Source: Arabidopsis thaliana (lineage: Eukaryota > Streptophyta > Magnoliopsida > Brassicales > Brassicaceae). Taken from it: a DNA stretch of 64,000 nt. The notes beneath the pieces were generated by a model, which saw only the letters and a program-made list of their open reading frames with translations, did no database searches and had not been told where the DNA came from. Shown one piece after another: positions 63,375 through 64,000 of the stretch; positions within the stretch are counted from its first letter, which is position 1, and each line of letters starts with the position of its first letter. The translations under genes were made by a program, and so were the position numbers. The stretch covers positions 5,828,001 to 5,892,000 of the forward strand of contig NC_003070.9 in the NCBI RefSeq assembly GCF_000001735.4, written 5' to 3'.

Positions 63375-64000
63375 ATGAGAGGGAGGATATGTTTCTTGGC
63401 AATAGTGATTCTCTGTTCTTTCTCCTTCATCTTAGTAAGATCCTTAAACGAAGAAGGGCGTGTTCTTCTGGAGTTTAAAGCTTTCCTTAATGACTCCAAT
63501 GGCTATCTCGCAAGCTGGAATCAGTTGGATTCAAATCCCTGCAACTGGACCGGAATCGCGTGTACCCATCTCAGAACTGTAACTTCTGTTGATCTAAATG
63601 GGATGAATCTATCAGGTACACTATCTCCTCTCATATGCAAGCTTCATGGTTTAAGGAAATTGAATGTCTCCACCAACTTCATCTCTGGTCCAATCCCTCA
63701 AGATTTATCTCTCTGTCGAAGTCTAGAGGTTCTTGATCTCTGCACAAATAGGTTCCATGGAGTGATACCAATTCAGCTAACCATGATCATCACTCTTAAG
63801 AAGCTGTATCTATGCGAGAATTATCTTTTCGGTTCTATCCCTAGACAAATCGGTAATTTGAGTTCACTCCAAGAGCTTGTGATCTACAGCAATAATCTCA
63901 CCGGTGTAATCCCTCCTTCCATGGCGAAATTGAGACAGCTCCGGATCATTAGGGCAGGACGGAATGGATTCTCGGGTGTGATTCCGTCTGAAATCAGCGG
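63375..64000 (+). CDS. Leucine-rich-repeat receptor kinase, 5' part (cut by window end)
   Basis: The first 208 codons of a receptor-like kinase, probably At1g17230 (LRR XI group). The frame runs open to the end of the window. Residues 1-23 are a signal peptide (ICFLAIVILCSFSFILVRS). The N-terminal LRR cap contains WNQLDSNPCNWTGIAC with the paired Cys. At least five LRR units of plant type follow (LxxLxLxxNxxxGxIP), for example LRKLNVSTNFISGPIP, LEVLDLCTNRFHGVIP, LQELVIYSNNLTGVIP. The kinase domain lies outside the window, so a receptor-like protein without a kinase cannot be excluded on sequence. Confidence 0.9.
   Translation, partial: MRGRICFLAIVILCSFSFILVRSLNEEGRVLLEFKAFLNDSNGYLASWNQLDSNPCNWTGIACTHLRTVTSVDLNGMNLSGTLSPLICKLHGLRKLNVSTNFISGPIPQDLSLCRSLEVLDLCTNRFHGVIPIQLTMIITLKKLYLCENYLFGSIPRQIGNLSSLQELVIYSNNLTGVIPPSMAKLRQLRIIRAGRNGFSGVIPSEIS

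Overview
The window is plant nuclear DNA. It is AT-rich, its genes carry short GT..AG introns, and housekeeping promoters show site II (TGGGCC/T) motifs. The order and products of the genes match the Arabidopsis thaliana chromosome 1 block At1g17040 to At1g17230, a match made from memory of gene families and lengths. Exon chains were rebuilt by hand. For nearly every gene the joined exons give an open frame whose length equals the family member I recognise (for example SPS2 417 aa, UBP15 924 aa, ILP1 958 aa, FUG1 1026 aa).

Layout. 0-7.3 kb: last exon of an upstream gene, SPS2 (plastid prenyl diphosphate synthase, +), then the brassinosteroid-inactivating P450 CYP72C1 (-). 9.6-17.5 kb: the intronless G-patch splicing factor NTR1/STIPL1 (+), a small L18ae-like membrane protein (-), a 93-aa one-helix membrane protein (-), and the SOUL haem-binding protein HBP1 (+). 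17.8-25.7 kb: the MYND-USP deubiquitinase UBP15 (-) and the cationic amino-acid transporter CAT8 (+). 26.2-30 kb: the YJU2/CWC16 splicing factor (+) convergent with the ROP effector ICR1/RIP1 (-). 32.3-36 kb: the RING ligase DA2L (-) and VQ1 (-), separated by a Helitron-like remnant. 37.6-41.2 kb: a polygalacturonase and, only 182 bp later, plastid ribokinase (both +). 41.9-48.4 kb: a tandem array of three tau-class glutathione transferases, GSTU24, GSTU25 and GSTU26 (+). 50.5-56.7 kb: the CASP-like membrane protein CASPL2A1 (+) and the C3HC zinc-finger protein ILP1 (-). 57.4-62.2 kb: FUG1, chloroplast translation initiation factor 2 (+). 63.4 kb to the end: the 5' part of a leucine-rich-repeat receptor kinase (+).

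How the genes work together. Most neighbours are functionally unrelated, as usual in plants. The GST array is the one true cluster. UBP15 and DA2L both belong, from published work, to ubiquitin-dependent control of organ size, but their proximity is probably chance.

I found no new multi-gene system. The best signals are: a CYP72C1 intron that is a decayed I-helix coding segment with a one-base frameshift; a 49-bp near-perfect foldback upstream of the polygalacturonase; as-1/ocs-like 20-mers shared by the GSTU24 and GSTU25 promoters, with a divergent TATA box in GSTU24; a candidate unannotated three-exon transcript near 15.2-16.2 kb; and a Helitron 3' end near 35.5 kb.
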